This document shows positions 34,386 to 46,300 of a stretch of 64,000 nt of DNA, one piece after another. Numbering within the stretch: the stretch's first letter is position 1; every line of letters starts with the position of its first letter. The stretch is from Corylus avellana. Its lineage: Eukaryota > Streptophyta > Magnoliopsida > Fagales > Betulaceae. A model generated the notes under the pieces. It made no database searches, had not been told where the DNA came from, and worked only from the letters and a program-made list of their open reading frames with translations. The stretch lies in contig NC_081547.1 in NCBI RefSeq assembly GCF_901000735.1, positions 5,084,001-5,148,000 of the forward strand, given 5' to 3'. The position numbers and the translations under genes were made by a program.

Positions 34386-35690
34386 GGTGTGTCCAACAAG
34401 AGTCCATTAACAATTTCCCAAGATTCAGTCCGAATAAGTCCATAAGCCCAACAGAATGCCAAGGCCCAAATTGAGGAAATCCTGATGCAGTCTAGAGAGT
34501 TCTAGTAAGTTCAAAAACATCATAGCAGTCCATTACTTCATCATTTCGAAGACATGCCTAAGTCTAAATTCAAGTTCAGAATCTTATCTTTCCAACTAAA
34601 AAAGTTTCAGATCATTTGGAGTTGGGAGCCAAAAGTTATGACTGTTTTAAGTGGAGTGGTCAGTCTTCTCGGGAATACCCGTTAAGCTGACTGTTTGTCC
34701 CCTTGTCTGCTGCTCCATGAATTAATGAATGTTTTATGCCATTATTACTTGTTTAATTTCTTTAGATGCTTATCCTATGCTTAGAGGGTTGTTCTAAGCT
34801 TATATAACACTTGTGTGTGCAAGTGTAGGGCAGACGAGATTATTGTGTTAAAAAAGAACCAGCCTTTGGCTTTTGAGAGGAGAGTTCTCCCTGTATCTCT
34901 GTATCTCTTTGGTGTGAGCCTTAGAGTGGTGAGTGTTCTAGTTATGTATCCCTTGTTATAATCCTTTGGGTAGTGATATTCTATATCCCTTTGGTGTTAT
35001 CTCTTGGGTGGTGAACTTCTATCTGTCATTTGAGTGTGAATTTGTGTACTTGTTTTCCATCTTCTTTTCTGTCCGGTCTCACTAGGGGTGGTCCGACCAC
35101 CATCTAGGGGTGATCCGGCACCCCTGTTTTGCTTCTTATTTATTTGCATTTATCCGGATGTTTAAGACTTATCCAAAACGTTAGAAATTTAGAACTGTAT
35201 GGTGACAGCTTTTATTAACTCGAGAATTCCTACGAATTGATGCTTTCAAGGCCGTCGTGTTTTATGAGGTTGTTGTTATTTATTGGAAAAACTTAACTTT
35301 CACGATCTTAATTACGAAATTGAACAATTTCTGTCAATTATTTATTTTATTAGATTTTTAAAAAAAAAAGTTGTCGATTTTTTTTAAAAAAATATTCATG
35401 TTTTTTTTTTTGATAAAAAAAAAAAAGAAAATTATAAAGATCGAGGTTTTTATATATATATATCTTGCAATATTTTTGCAACATCTTTTATAATTTTTTT
35501 ATAAAAAAAAAAGAGTATTTTGGGATGACAAAAATTGACTGAAAATCCTAACATAATAGGATTATTGAAAGTTCGATATTCTTAATTGAGAGTTTTTAAA
35601 CTTTAGGGTAATGTCAAAACGAGTGAAGGTTCAATAAGTTTTATGAAGTTTTTCCTTATTTATTAGTTTGGTGTTACCCCAACTATTAAG
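34386..35690. other. Retroelement-like non-coding sequence
   Basis: Sequence from 34386 to about 35160 has the mixed composition of an LTR or other retroelement part, with repeated TTTGGTGTGA-like and GGTGATCCGGCACCCC phrases. No termini, duplication or protein domain could be recognised. The rest is A/T-rich. Confidence 0.3.
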
Positions 35691-35701
35691 CTCAAGTAAT
35701 G

Positions 35702-35814
35702 TTGTGCTCAATGGGTAGTTCAATCGGCTGTGAACCACGCCTTATGAAGCGGAGGTCACTAGTTCGAATCCCCCTCCCTCTCCCTTGTGTGGAAATGTCA
35801 ACAAAAAAAATAGG
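35702..35814 (+). mobile_element. tRNA-derived SINE (copy 2 of 4), with 10-bp target duplication
   Basis: A 113 bp element with an A-box-like TAGTTCAATCGG (35716-35727) and a B-box-like TAGTTCGAATCC (35760-35771), the internal RNA polymerase III promoter of tRNA genes. The tail is ATGTCAACAAAAAAAATAGG. Perfect direct repeats TCAAGTAATG lie at 35692-35701 and 35815-35824, showing target-primed insertion. It is intact in structure and probably mobilised by a LINE. Confidence 0.85.
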
Positions 35815-35832
35815 TCAAGTAATGCTCTACCT

Positions 35833-36041
35833 GATCTGGCTTACATGTTGTTATTAAAATAACAGCATGTATGCTGTAGTTTAAGCAACGGTCAAGATTA
35901 AATCTCATAGTTGCTTTATTTTTAAAAGCTTTTAATAGAAGAGAGAAAATGAAGAGAGATTTTTAAAAGATTTAATCATGACCGTTGCCTAAACTACAGC
36001 ATACATGCTGTTATTAAAATAACAACTTGTAAACCGAATCC
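35833..36041. mobile_element. Mutator-type MITE with 10-bp target duplication
   Basis: A 209 bp near-palindromic element. The left arm GATCTGGCTTACATGTTG... is mirrored by the right end ...CAACTTGTAAACCGAATCC, with arms of about 80 bp both containing GCATGTATGCTGTAGTTTA. It is flanked by perfect 10-bp duplications TGCTCTACCT (35823-35832 and 36042-36051), a size seen for Mutator-like elements. It inserted directly beside the SINE copy. The interior holds a purine-rich AGAGAGAAAATGAAGAGAG. Confidence 0.7.
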
Positions 36042-36275
36042 TGCTCTACCTAGCCCCTATCAACTTCTATTTTCTAAGGCTTATGTGGTGTGGTCTTCTC
36101 AACTAAAAAAAAAAAAAAACTCAAATTTTCATGTAAATGTTTGAAAACTTACCAGCTTCAAATCAAATTGTTCGTTTGTACTTTTTTCTTTTTTTTAAAA
36201 AAAAAATGTTGTTTTGTGATGAACAACCTCGATATTTGGAAATTCAAATCCTTGAAATTGTAGAAACCTCAATTC

Positions 36276-37306
36276 CTTCTATTACGATCCACACACAGAC
36301 TCAACAGGATCACATGATATGGAGGGGCAAGTTATCGTTTCAGCAGTTTATTTATTATGTTGCTTCAGTTTGGGTCGCAATAGAAGAATGTACAATGAAA
36401 TGTCTTCTATAAAATGAAACGATAACTACTCGGCCTTCCATGTTATCCTGTTGATGAGCCTGTGTGTGGATCCTAATAGAAAAATGTACAATGAAACGAT
36501 AACTACTGGGCCCTCCATGTTATCCTGTTGATGAGTCTGTGTGTGGATCACAATAGAAGAATGAACAATGAAACGATAACTACCAACCCCTCCATGTTAT
36601 CCTGTTGATGAGTCTATGTCTAGATCATAAAGCAAAATGTCTACTTTGAGGACCAGAGGCAGAGGGAGAAGAAAAAATAAATGTAAAACTAACTACTGGC
36701 CCCTCCATGTTATCCTGTTGATGAATCTATGTCTAGATCACAAAGCGAAATGTCTACTTTGAGGACCAGAGGCAGAGGGAGAAGAAAAAATAAATGTAAA
36801 ACTAAAAAACAAATGGTCAATTAGTGATTACTCGTTTGCCATTTTTAGACTAAGAAATCAAATTATGTATAAAGGATAGATGAAACCATTATTTCAGGAT
36901 TTCTAAAATCCAAACAAAGCAATCACATCCTCAACACTTGGAAATCCCAAACCCACTCCTTTTTCAGTATACGGTTATAATAATTAATGCAAAACCCAAA
37001 AAAAAAAAAAGAAGAAGCAAAACACAAAATTTACATTTAAATATTCATCATCATGAATAGCTTCTTCTAATAGACTTGGAAATGAGATGTAGAAGGACGA
37101 AGGATCCAGACATTTTAGTGGCAGTAGCTTTCACGGATCTACTTGGGAGGTGTTATTACGTTCTGATCTACTTGGCTGTTTGCATTGTACATTCTTCTAT
37201 TGTGATCCACACACAGACTCAACAGGATCACATGGAGGGGCAAGTTATTGTTTCAGCGGTTTATTTATTATGTTGCGTCAGTTTGGATTGCAATAGACGA
37301 ATGTAG
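36276..37306. repeat. Complex repeat block: 77-bp tandem units between direct repeats
   Basis: Two direct repeats of about 125 bp (36276-36400 and 37182-37306) contain GATCCACACACAGACTCAAC and a GTTTCAGC(A/G)GTTTATTTAT segment. Between them are units in the opposite orientation. Two 77-bp copies start at 36415 and 36492 (TGAAACGATAACTAC), followed by two longer units of about 118 bp from 36569, each with GAGGACCAGAGGCAGAGGG. All share CCATGTTATCCTGTTGATGA. Confidence 0.7.
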
Positions 37307-37529
37307 AATGAGTCTGGGTGTTGATCGCAACATGGTAAGTGGAAGTTTATCATGGTATCAGGTAGGTGAAACTTATGTAGATCTGATTCCATGGTTTAAC
37401 AAGTAATACCTGAATTTTTTGTTGGATGGAAATGCTTATAATATTTAGGCAGGAAAGGAAATACATACTAGAATTTAGTAATACGTCAGGTTAAAATGTA
37501 GGAACTTTTTCTGGTTGACATGTTAGTAC

Positions 37530-37566
37530 TTTCCTCTCTCTCTCTCTCTTTTACACACACACATTT
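37530..37566. repeat. (TC)n and (AC)n microsatellites
   Basis: A CT run and, after a short T tract, an AC run. Confidence 0.75.
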
Positions 37567-38160
37567 GCATTTCAGGTAGTGAGACCCAATCTCGATTGAA
37601 ATAAAGTCAGTTGATAAAGGTAGAGGGTTGATATATATCAATCTACAGTATGTATCTTCATAGATAAGGTTATACATTTTATCTTTACATAGTTAAAATT
37701 ACAAAATAAAAAAAAATAATTACAAAATAAAACTTTTTCACTTTTCAATACAAAAAATTCAAAACTTTATACCATCACACAAAAGTGACAAAACCTTCAA
37801 ATTTTGAAAGAGCAGAATCTGGTCAGATTTCCATGCAAGCCAAGCAAAATAGTTTCCCAAATTGACATCAAGTCATGTGAGCCAGTGAGCCACCATTCCA
37901 TGTCGCTTTTCTGTAATTTTTTTTTTTTAACAAATTTTTTAAGTCTTAAACGCATTTTTAAATTTTTTAAGCGCGCACCCAAACGGGCCATAAATTACAT
38001 ATTGATTATTTAATAAGAGATATTATACCTTAAAAACAATTTTAGAGAATTTTAATTATAACTTAATTAATACTTTTAAAAGGATAAGTAAATGTGACCG
38101 GCATCCGAGTGAGACGCTACAAATAAAGTTGAACAACTTTGTACTTTGTGTGACATGACA

Positions 38161-38774
38161 GCTATGTTTGGCAAAGGAAAGCCCCGCACTGTAGCTGGAA
38201 CGGCACTGTTCCAGCTACAGTGCGGGGCTGACATTTGGCCAGCTTTTTCATTTTTTTATTTTTTTTTAATATTTTAAGCAAAATATTAAAAAAAAAAAAA
38301 GAAGAGAAAACAGAGGGGAAAGATGGGGTGGTTCCAGCCACCCCTTGGCCAAAATGGGGTGGCCGGACCACCCCATTTTTGGCCAAGGGGGTGGCTGGAG
38401 CCACTCCCTAGCCGATCTGGGGGTGGTCGAACCACCCCCATGGCCAAGGGGGTGGTTCGGCCACCACCTTGACTAAAAAAAACAAAAAAAAAAACGAAGA
38501 ACCGAGCCACCCCATTTTGGCCAAGGAGCCACCCCGATCGATTCTCCTTTTTTTTTTTTTTAATAATATTTTTCTATTTTCTTTTGTTTTTTTTTTAAAA
38601 AAAAAAATTTCAGTTGGAATTATCTGGTTGAAAAGTGAATAAAATAAGTGTTGTTTTTGAAATTTGTGTGATTTTTTTGACTGAGGACTTGCAACAATCA
38701 GATGGCACTGTAGCTGGAACAGTGCCGTTCTAACTACAGTGTCGGCCCTGTGCTGTTGGCAAACGGGGCCATCA
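38161..38774. mobile_element. Non-autonomous DNA element with GC-rich minirepeats
   Basis: The left end GCTATGTTTGGCAAAGG and right end TTGGCAAACGGGGCC are inverted. Next to each lies CACTGTAGCTGGAAC in inverted relation. The centre (38325-38545) is a run of alternating GGGGTGGCC and GGCCACCCC motifs in both directions. The last 170 bp match, inverted, the partial copy at 30662-30869. No target duplication was recognised, so the superfamily is unsure. Confidence 0.6.
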
Positions 38775-39053
38775 GTTACCAACTTAAATCTATGGTTTGG
38801 CTGAAGTAACCAAAATAACTGTAATACAACTCTTCCTCTAGTAGATTTTTGAGACAAATCTTGTAATACCAATTATATCCATAAACCTGGCAGGTTAGTT
38901 CACTTGCTGCTTTAGAGTTCACCTGTTAACCCTAATAGGTTACATTCTTACATATTGTTTACCACATCCAATTCTTACATAACTAAACTGTATAAACCCA
39001 ATAACTCACATATCACTCAACAACATTTGGGCTTGTCATTCTAGCCCGTGTGT

Positions 39054-39407
39054 CTAGAATGACTTGGTGTTACTCTCTAGAAACAAATGTGTGGAAAGAG
39101 AAACAAAAATTGCACTAATATAAGAGGCAAGTTTAATATAATAATGATGGATAAAAGTAACCTTGGTTAGAATTAGGACATGAGAAAGCATATCTAGCAA
39201 AATTGATTTGAATATACAAGTGAGAAACTGCCGTGGAGCAGCTCTTGCCTCTTGGCTCTTGGTGGAGACTGGAGTTGCTCCTCCTACGAAAAGCACGAAT
39301 CCAATAGTCAGATGCAATAGATTCAAAGTTGCAGCCCTTTTTCTTGGACCCCCAAAACCAGTGATATTCTCGCTTCTAATGCCAAGATGCACACCCAAAA
39401 CCAGCAA
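39054..39407 (-). other. Unassigned open frame, possibly a gene fragment
   Basis: A 117-codon minus-strand frame. Residues 1-80 look more protein-like than surrounding frames: a basic GPRKRAATLN segment, a hydrophobic LLHLTIGFVLFVGGA stretch, then TPVSTKSQEARAAPRQF. The end of the frame looks non-coding, and a donor-like AAGGTTAC occurs before it. I do not recognise the family. It could be an exon of an unknown gene or chance. Confidence 0.25.
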
Positions 39408-40158
39408 TTGAATGAATATTCATTTGCTTTCCCTAATCATACTTCCAACTCATCAAATAATTACCAGCTCCTTCAATGTTAGGCTTCAAATAAAGAGGAT
39501 TGAGAGGAGACAATTTTAACCAAAGTATATTCGAGTTGCCCATGGTGGGTCATCTACAAATTTGGACTATATATTACGCTCACGTCTCACTGAACTTTTT
39601 AATCGAGAGAGATTCCAGGACTATTTATTTGTTTATTTATTTGAAAAAGGCAAGCAATTAGGAAACCATAGACCAAATGATCTTGTGCTATTCAAATAAA
39701 ATTCATGACAAAGTTGTTGTCTAGTAGATTAGAATCTGCTTTTTTGAATATTTCAAAAGCCGAAGAATCCGAGTTTGAGTATTTTGTGTTCATTTTTGTT
39801 AGCAGTCAGCACCAATTAGCCCCTCCCCTAACGTGGAACCCACTCAGATTTAACCCCACCCCCACCCAACCCGACCACCCAAGAAAAAGTACCAGCCGTC
39901 CAGCCCACCATCTCTCCACTCGTTATCAGCCACGTGTCCCCCCACCGTCACCATGCCTGTGACTTTTCTGTAACCCCACCGTCCACCACAGTCCCCCCCA
40001 CCACCCCGCGTATGTACTACACGCACAGACCACAGAGCGACATAAAAATACGCCCGTCAAATCTAACGTCGTTGCTCCTCGTGGCTATCAAACCCAACGC
40101 CGTCAATTTGGGTCTCACCTCACCATCTAACGGTCACGATCTCACCTCGTGCTGGGTC

Positions 40159-40167
40159 TATATAAAT
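40159..40167 (+). promoter_or_regulatory. TATA box of the reticulon-like gene
   Basis: TATATAAAT lies 143 bp before the reticulon start codon, in the expected position for a plant promoter with a leader of about 110 bases. Confidence 0.55.
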
Positions 40168-40301
40168 CCCACTCAGATTTGCTCAGGTGACCTATTTCTC
40201 ACTCACTCTCATATTAATAATTTCAGCTCCAAAAATTTCAAATTCTTTTATTTTTATTTTTTTTTTCGGGTGTCGGATCGGAGCTTTGGTGACCGAAAAG
40301 A

Positions 40302-40512
40302 ATGGCGGAGCATTCCGAGAATGCGGGTTCGGCGGTGGACTCGATCATGGAGAAGATAAGCGAGAAGATCCACACGCACGATTCGTCGTCGTCGTCGGAT
40401 TCAGATGGCGAGAAACCGGTCTCTCCGTCGTCGGTGAAAGCCAAGATTTTCCGGCTTTTCGGCAGGGAGAGACCAGTTCACAAGGTTTTCGGTGGAGGAA
40501 AACGTATGGTCA

Positions 40513-40548
<36 letters not shown>

Positions 40549-42200
40549 CGGTCTCTGTGGGATTACATTATGATCTGAGATCTGTTATCGGATCGATTAG
40601 GCGTTGGTTGGAAGTGTTTGATATTACAATTTTTCTTGAAATGTGTGTTTATTTTGAAAACATTGCTTGATGCGATTTCTGCCTTTTCTTTTGAAAGCAA
40701 TGGAAGTTATTTGGAAATGGAGGGAAACGTTGCGTTTGGATTTGTAGGAGTACAAGCTGCGTTTAGGTTTTTGTCAGATTATTGTTTTAGTGATCTGTAT
40801 GAATTTTTAGGTGAATTGGTTTTTTTATTTTTTTGTTGAATCTCTGTTTGAAGCTTATAGATTCCGTTTGGTTCCTGAGAATCCATTGGGGAGTAAGTTG
40901 AAATTTCATGCAGTGCGTCGGTTAGAGAATGATACCTTTCAAATTGGGTTATTTCCAATTATATATTGTGACTTTTTATTTTTCCCATCAAGAGCGAATT
41001 TGTAAAATTTCAATTATTTTATTTTTTCCATTTTTTTTAAGTAAGGTAATGCGAAGCAATGCAAAGTGTTATTTTATGTTTTTAGATTGTGTTCTTTCTC
41101 AACTTCTGTGATGATTTGGTGCAGCTGCTGATGTGTTGTTATGGAGGAACAAGAAGATTTCAGCCGGTGTGCTCGGTGGAGCCACTGCAATCTGGGTTCT
41201 TTTTGAATTAATCGAATACCACCTGCTTACTCTTGTATGTCACGTTCTGATACTCGCTCTGGCAGTCTTGTTCCTGTGGTCCAATGCTCACACCTTTATC
41301 AACAAGTAAGCTTTACGGGTTTTCACATTATATTCTGTATTAAATTCAGCTCTTAAGGTAACTAGCCATGTTTTCATCTAAATATATGTTTCACTAATGG
41401 CCTAAGATGATGTCTGTTTATAGGACTCCACCCCGCATCCCAGAAGTTCATCTTCCTGAGGAGCCATTCTTGGAAGTTGCCGCTGCGCTGAGAATTGAAA
41501 TCAACCAGGGTTTTTCTATCTTGCGTGATATTGTAACTGGAAGAGATTTGAAAAAGTTTCTCGTTGTATGTGTTTTGTCCATGTTTCGTTGGTAGAATAT
41601 TCACTGTTTAGTTTAAATAAGCATATATTAATTTCTTTATTGGCTCAGCCTGTTCTAACCTCTTAATTCAGTGCTCACGCTGGTAGCTGATTTGCTATAT
41701 TTGAGACTCTAATTCACAGTGTATTAGTATACATGTCCTGTAATTGCTAGTCTCCAAAAATGGGATATTCTGCTAAACCTTATATCTTTAAATAATTTTG
41801 ACCGGCAATTCATATGGAAGTTTATTTTGTTATCTGATTTTTCTGATAAGGTTATGTTTTCGATGCCAGGTTATTGCTGGCTTGTGGGTTCTTTCAATTG
41901 TGGGGAGTTGGTGCAATTTCTTGACCTTGTTCTACATATGTAATAACCACAAAACTTTTGTTTATGCATATTCTATTTATAATCAATTTAACATTGTGTT
42001 ACTAACCTTTGATAATATCGATTTGGAGAACAGCTTTCATTTTGCTGCACACCATGCCCGTTCTGTATGAAAAGTATGAGGACAAGGTTGATCCATTTGC
42101 AGAGAAGGCGATGTTTGAGCTTAAAAAACAGTATGTAGTGTTTGATGCGAAGGTTTTGAGCAAGATTCCAAAAGGTCCATTGAAAGGGAAGTTGGCTTAA
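40302..42200 (+). CDS. RTNLB: Reticulon-like protein B (RTNLB)
   Basis: Five exons with canonical sites: 40302-40503, 41125-41305, 41424-41565, 41870-41939 and 42034-42200. They give 253 residues in one continuous frame. The N-terminal 65 residues are acidic and serine-rich ([11 protein letters not shown]), followed by the short GREKPVH-like segment ([17 protein letters not shown]). The reticulon homology domain fills the rest, with two long hydrophobic hairpins (about 80-120 and 172-205) separated by a hydrophilic loop (TPPRIPEV...GRDLKKF). The C-terminal tail is [13 protein letters not shown]. Reticulons insert as wedge-like hairpins in the ER membrane and shape tubules. Plant RTNLB1-4 also affect trafficking of immune receptors (family knowledge). 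Intron 1 holds a (CT)n repeat. The C-terminus ends [10 protein letters not shown] rather than a typical dilysine ending. Confidence 0.93.
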
Positions 42201-43318
42201 AGAGGAGGTAAGGTGTTCTGTTAGAGTGGTGCACAACCAGCAAGCAATGGCTTTTGTAGTTTTTGTGGGTGCACTCGGCACTTTTTATAATTTGCTGGAG
42301 CTTTTGCCTTGCTTCTCCATGCAGTTGTCAGTGTTTTGGTTTGCAATGTTGTAGGTGTGATTTATGCTTTGTACTGTTTCCGTAACTTTGAAATGGCACC
42401 TTAATTACAGGTGATTTTTGTGAGCAACTTTATTAGTAGATTGGATGTCACATTGTGCCTTGTTACATAAATCATGCTCGTATTGGTTTTCTTTAGAGAG
42501 CATTTTCTCCTTGAAGCATCATGTATAAGCAAGAATGAAAAATATAGTGGTCTCTGGATTGAGAAAGCTTACTTCTGAAATTAATGGCCAAATATACCTT
42601 TGATACTACAAAACTTTTAAAGCATCCTTTGCAGGATAAAAACGTAGTTTTTTTTATTTTTTCTACATTTCTCACGAAAAAATCTGTCTTCATTATCTTT
42701 GCCCGTCAATGACTGTCCCACTTGAAAATGCACCTAACGTTGGGTATGACTTAATGTTCACACATCTTAATACGTCAACTTTTCAATATCATCCTTTGCT
42801 TTGGATAGAAATTTAGAAATTTCTTCCAAGCATAACAAAATATCATTCAACCCATTTAACATTTAAAATAGTGCTAAATGTTTATAAATATTTAAAAAGT
42901 ACATTAAATTCTTAACGTTATTAATAGCTGTCTGAATATTTCTTCTAAATTGGTTTAAAAGAAATTTCTGTTCCTTTGCTTTTCTATCTGAAAGTTTCCC
43001 AAGAAATGAAGATGAGCCATTTGAGTGATGCCACATGGTGAACATTATTTAAATTTTATTTAATGATGTGACAATATGTATACCAACAAAATGAAATATT
43101 GAGTATGAAACCATTTCCCCAAAGGAGGGGCGGTTGGTTGGGTCATCTCCGGAGTTGAATACAAAATTGAAGTTGTGGATCCAAAAATCAAAAGTGCAAG
43201 CAGCCAAACCAAGAAACTCGTTTTATTTGAATGTAAAAGAATAAATTGAAAAAGATTGCATACAACATCAAGAAATAGTAATCTATACCTTTGAATAATT
43301 ACATAATCCAACATATTT
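42201..43318. other. Convergent 3' intergenic region
   Basis: Lies between the 3' ends of the reticulon gene (+) and the golgin gene (-) and holds their 3' UTRs. No other gene seen. Confidence 0.6.
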
Positions 43319-46300
43319 TCAGTATTTTGGAAGCAGTCTTGAAATTTGTTGAGTGTTATCCGACGATGTGAGAGGAACCGTTGAGAACTCAGAATCAAAA
43401 TGTTCAGAATGCCGAAAATTTCCATGAGAGGGAAACTGGCTAGAGTTGTGGCCCGGTGATAAATTTGATCTTGAGAAACTTAATGCAGTAGCAGCAGAGT
43501 TTGTTGTCTGGTTGGCAACGGGTGGGCCAGCACCTATTCCATGTGAATCTTCCTTAGACATCCCGCCATTATGTGCCAATTCCCTTCTCTCTCTCTCTTC
43601 AGTTTCCTTGAGAAGAAAATCAACCCATAGATCTGCAAAGGACTGGTAGAGAAACATATGCTTGAGACTCAAGCATTGCTCTTGCTCAGTGGAACAGAAT
43701 TCAAACGTGCATGCTTGATATTATCACGCTAGAACGTTAAATGTATTAAGTTGAATGCATGAAGCGATGCTAGAATGGTAATAGAACAATTTTATCAGCC
43801 TCAATTGTCAGAATAGGGCTTTTTTTTATTTTTTATTTATTTATTTTTATATATATATGTATTTTAAAAATCTTTTGGAAAAACCACATCTTCAACAAAT
43901 CTAGCCTAAAGTACGAAGCATGCGTTAATACACTGAAGCATGCAAACAGTGCACAAATAACTACTATTACAGAAAACACAAAAAGACTGATCAAGCAAGA
44001 TGCATTTTTATAGAAATCAGACAATAAGTCTTTAGATAAAAAGATTACATGGTTTTCAGATGCCGCATTTGCAGGTGATTCGGCGGAACCACCTCCCAAG
44101 ATGCCACCAACTAGGCGGCCAGGTAGCCCTAGTACTCCACGGACAACACCTTTGCCTGCAACTTGTTGAGCAGCACCTATCCTCTGCTTGTCTTCATCAG
44201 AGAACCCCAGCATGCGAACCATAAGACCCAGAACCTGCCCACACATAATAAACAGCATGAGCTAGTGAGATGAAACGAACTTTTTTTTTTTTTTTTTTTT
44301 GAAGTCTAGCTAGATGAAAAAAATGCTAAGAGGACAACTACTTCAATCAGGATGGAAGAACCTTAAGCAATTATCCTCATCTGCAATAACAGTCAAACAC
44401 ATGAGACTGGTGTTGGGTGGTAGAATTTATGCATCCAAAATTATTTACACGCTTGAGCTTGAAGGATATGACTGTCGAAGTCAAGAACTTTTTCAGCAAA
44501 AGGGTTGCCACATCAGCCCATTGGGTTCCTTTGGAAACGCTTTTTAGGGTAGCTTTTAGCAACACAAAATTATGTCACATCACAACCCAAAAAGCAAAAA
44601 AGCACTCAGTTTTGCCAAACGAACCCAATTCTTCTGATGGTGTGGGATCTCAGTCTAGTTAATGTATTGTCTCCCATCAATAGTTCTTCATATTTCTTTT
44701 ATAGTTCTTTATATTTCTATTCCCCTTTGCTTTCCTTCCTTCCCTGGGAAGACAGAATTTGTATCAAACTATTCCTCAATAAGTTCATTTCTTTTCTAAT
44801 AATAATGCCCACAATATATCAACTTGGTAATCCAAACCATCAGAAATGAGAACTCGGTGAATCAGCTAAAGGCCTTGGTTATATCCAGATTCATGTCAGC
44901 AAGTGTTATAGCCCACTTAAACGTGGCATGAGAAATTTGGCACATGTACAACAGAGGAAGAGAGGACCATTCCCTGCATGCATCCGGAAGCAATTAAAAC
45001 CTTAATATGAATATACATACCTCTTTGCTGTGGTTTCTCTGGAAGTAGGTCACCAGTAACTTGATCACAATGCGCCTGCCAACATTACCAATCATGTTAT
45101 TGTGAAGATGATAAGCCAATTATGAACTCAACCAAAATTCATCTACAATAACACAATGATGAGCGATCAAAAGAAAAGCCATTAGTTTGAAAGAGGCTTT
45201 TTTCCTAAAACTTGACAAGCTATCCTCAGATCTTGTTAGCAACAAGAAATATTGGGAAACCCCAAATTGTAAAACATTACCCAAGTCATAATTGAAAATT
45301 AAATCCGCTAACCTGTCAACAAGATAATCTGAATCCACTGACATCCTATTAAGTCTTGTCATACTCTGCTCAACAGCACGTCGTAGTTTTGCATTGTCTT
45401 CCTCAAGCTTATTTACTCGGATCTTCCATTCTGCTAGTGTCTTTTCAGCTTGGGAGAGTTTGGCCAAAATTTCTTCCTTCTCCCCCTTTGATACCTCTTC
45501 CCTTTGATCTGCATCCTGGAGAAGACATAGAAAAAGCACATCTAAGGCCAAGAGTGACGTTAATGGCATGAAAAAAGAAAATCTGGCCTATAGATACCTG
45601 TAGAAGTCCTCACTAACTTAAAAGTTTCACATAAGTGGCATCCTTAAGGATAAGTAATGAAAATATAAAATGATCAGGGCAGCACAAAGGAGACCAGCTG
45701 GTTTACTTCGGAAAATTATTGACTGAATTATTATAATTTACTTACCATATTAACTACTGGTATACTTGGGAACTAGTTGCATTAGGAGAATTTCTATACT
45801 ACGGACTGGAGCAAAAGGGTGGAAGACACTTTGCCAATTAGTTAATCAGGTTCTTTCCCGTAACCCTTTCGCACACTCATAAATTTTTTTTAACTAAGCC
45901 CCTATGTATGGTGTCAAAAAATCCAAGGCTGTCCTCTTCAAGCCACCACGAAACAGTTGGCACAGAGTGTTTAGAAAACCCATTCACCAGAAGAATATAT
46001 GATTCGTACAAGCTCATTATGTGCCATCCAGAGTGTGAATGCACGTCAACATGCTTAAAAATTTAAAAATAAAAAGGATTTCACAAAACAAAATCATAAG
46101 TAATATTGGAAGGGAGGGATTCGTACTTCCAACAGCTTAGAAAGTTTAGCTGATGCTTCTCTTGCCCGCGCCAAATCTCCTTCCAAATGTTCCTATACAC
46201 AATAATCAAAATGGCATAAAAACCATATTCCAGAGACCGCATGGCTCTCACCAACATGTCCCTCTGGCTTTCTAATGAGTTAAAAACAATTATAAATGCA

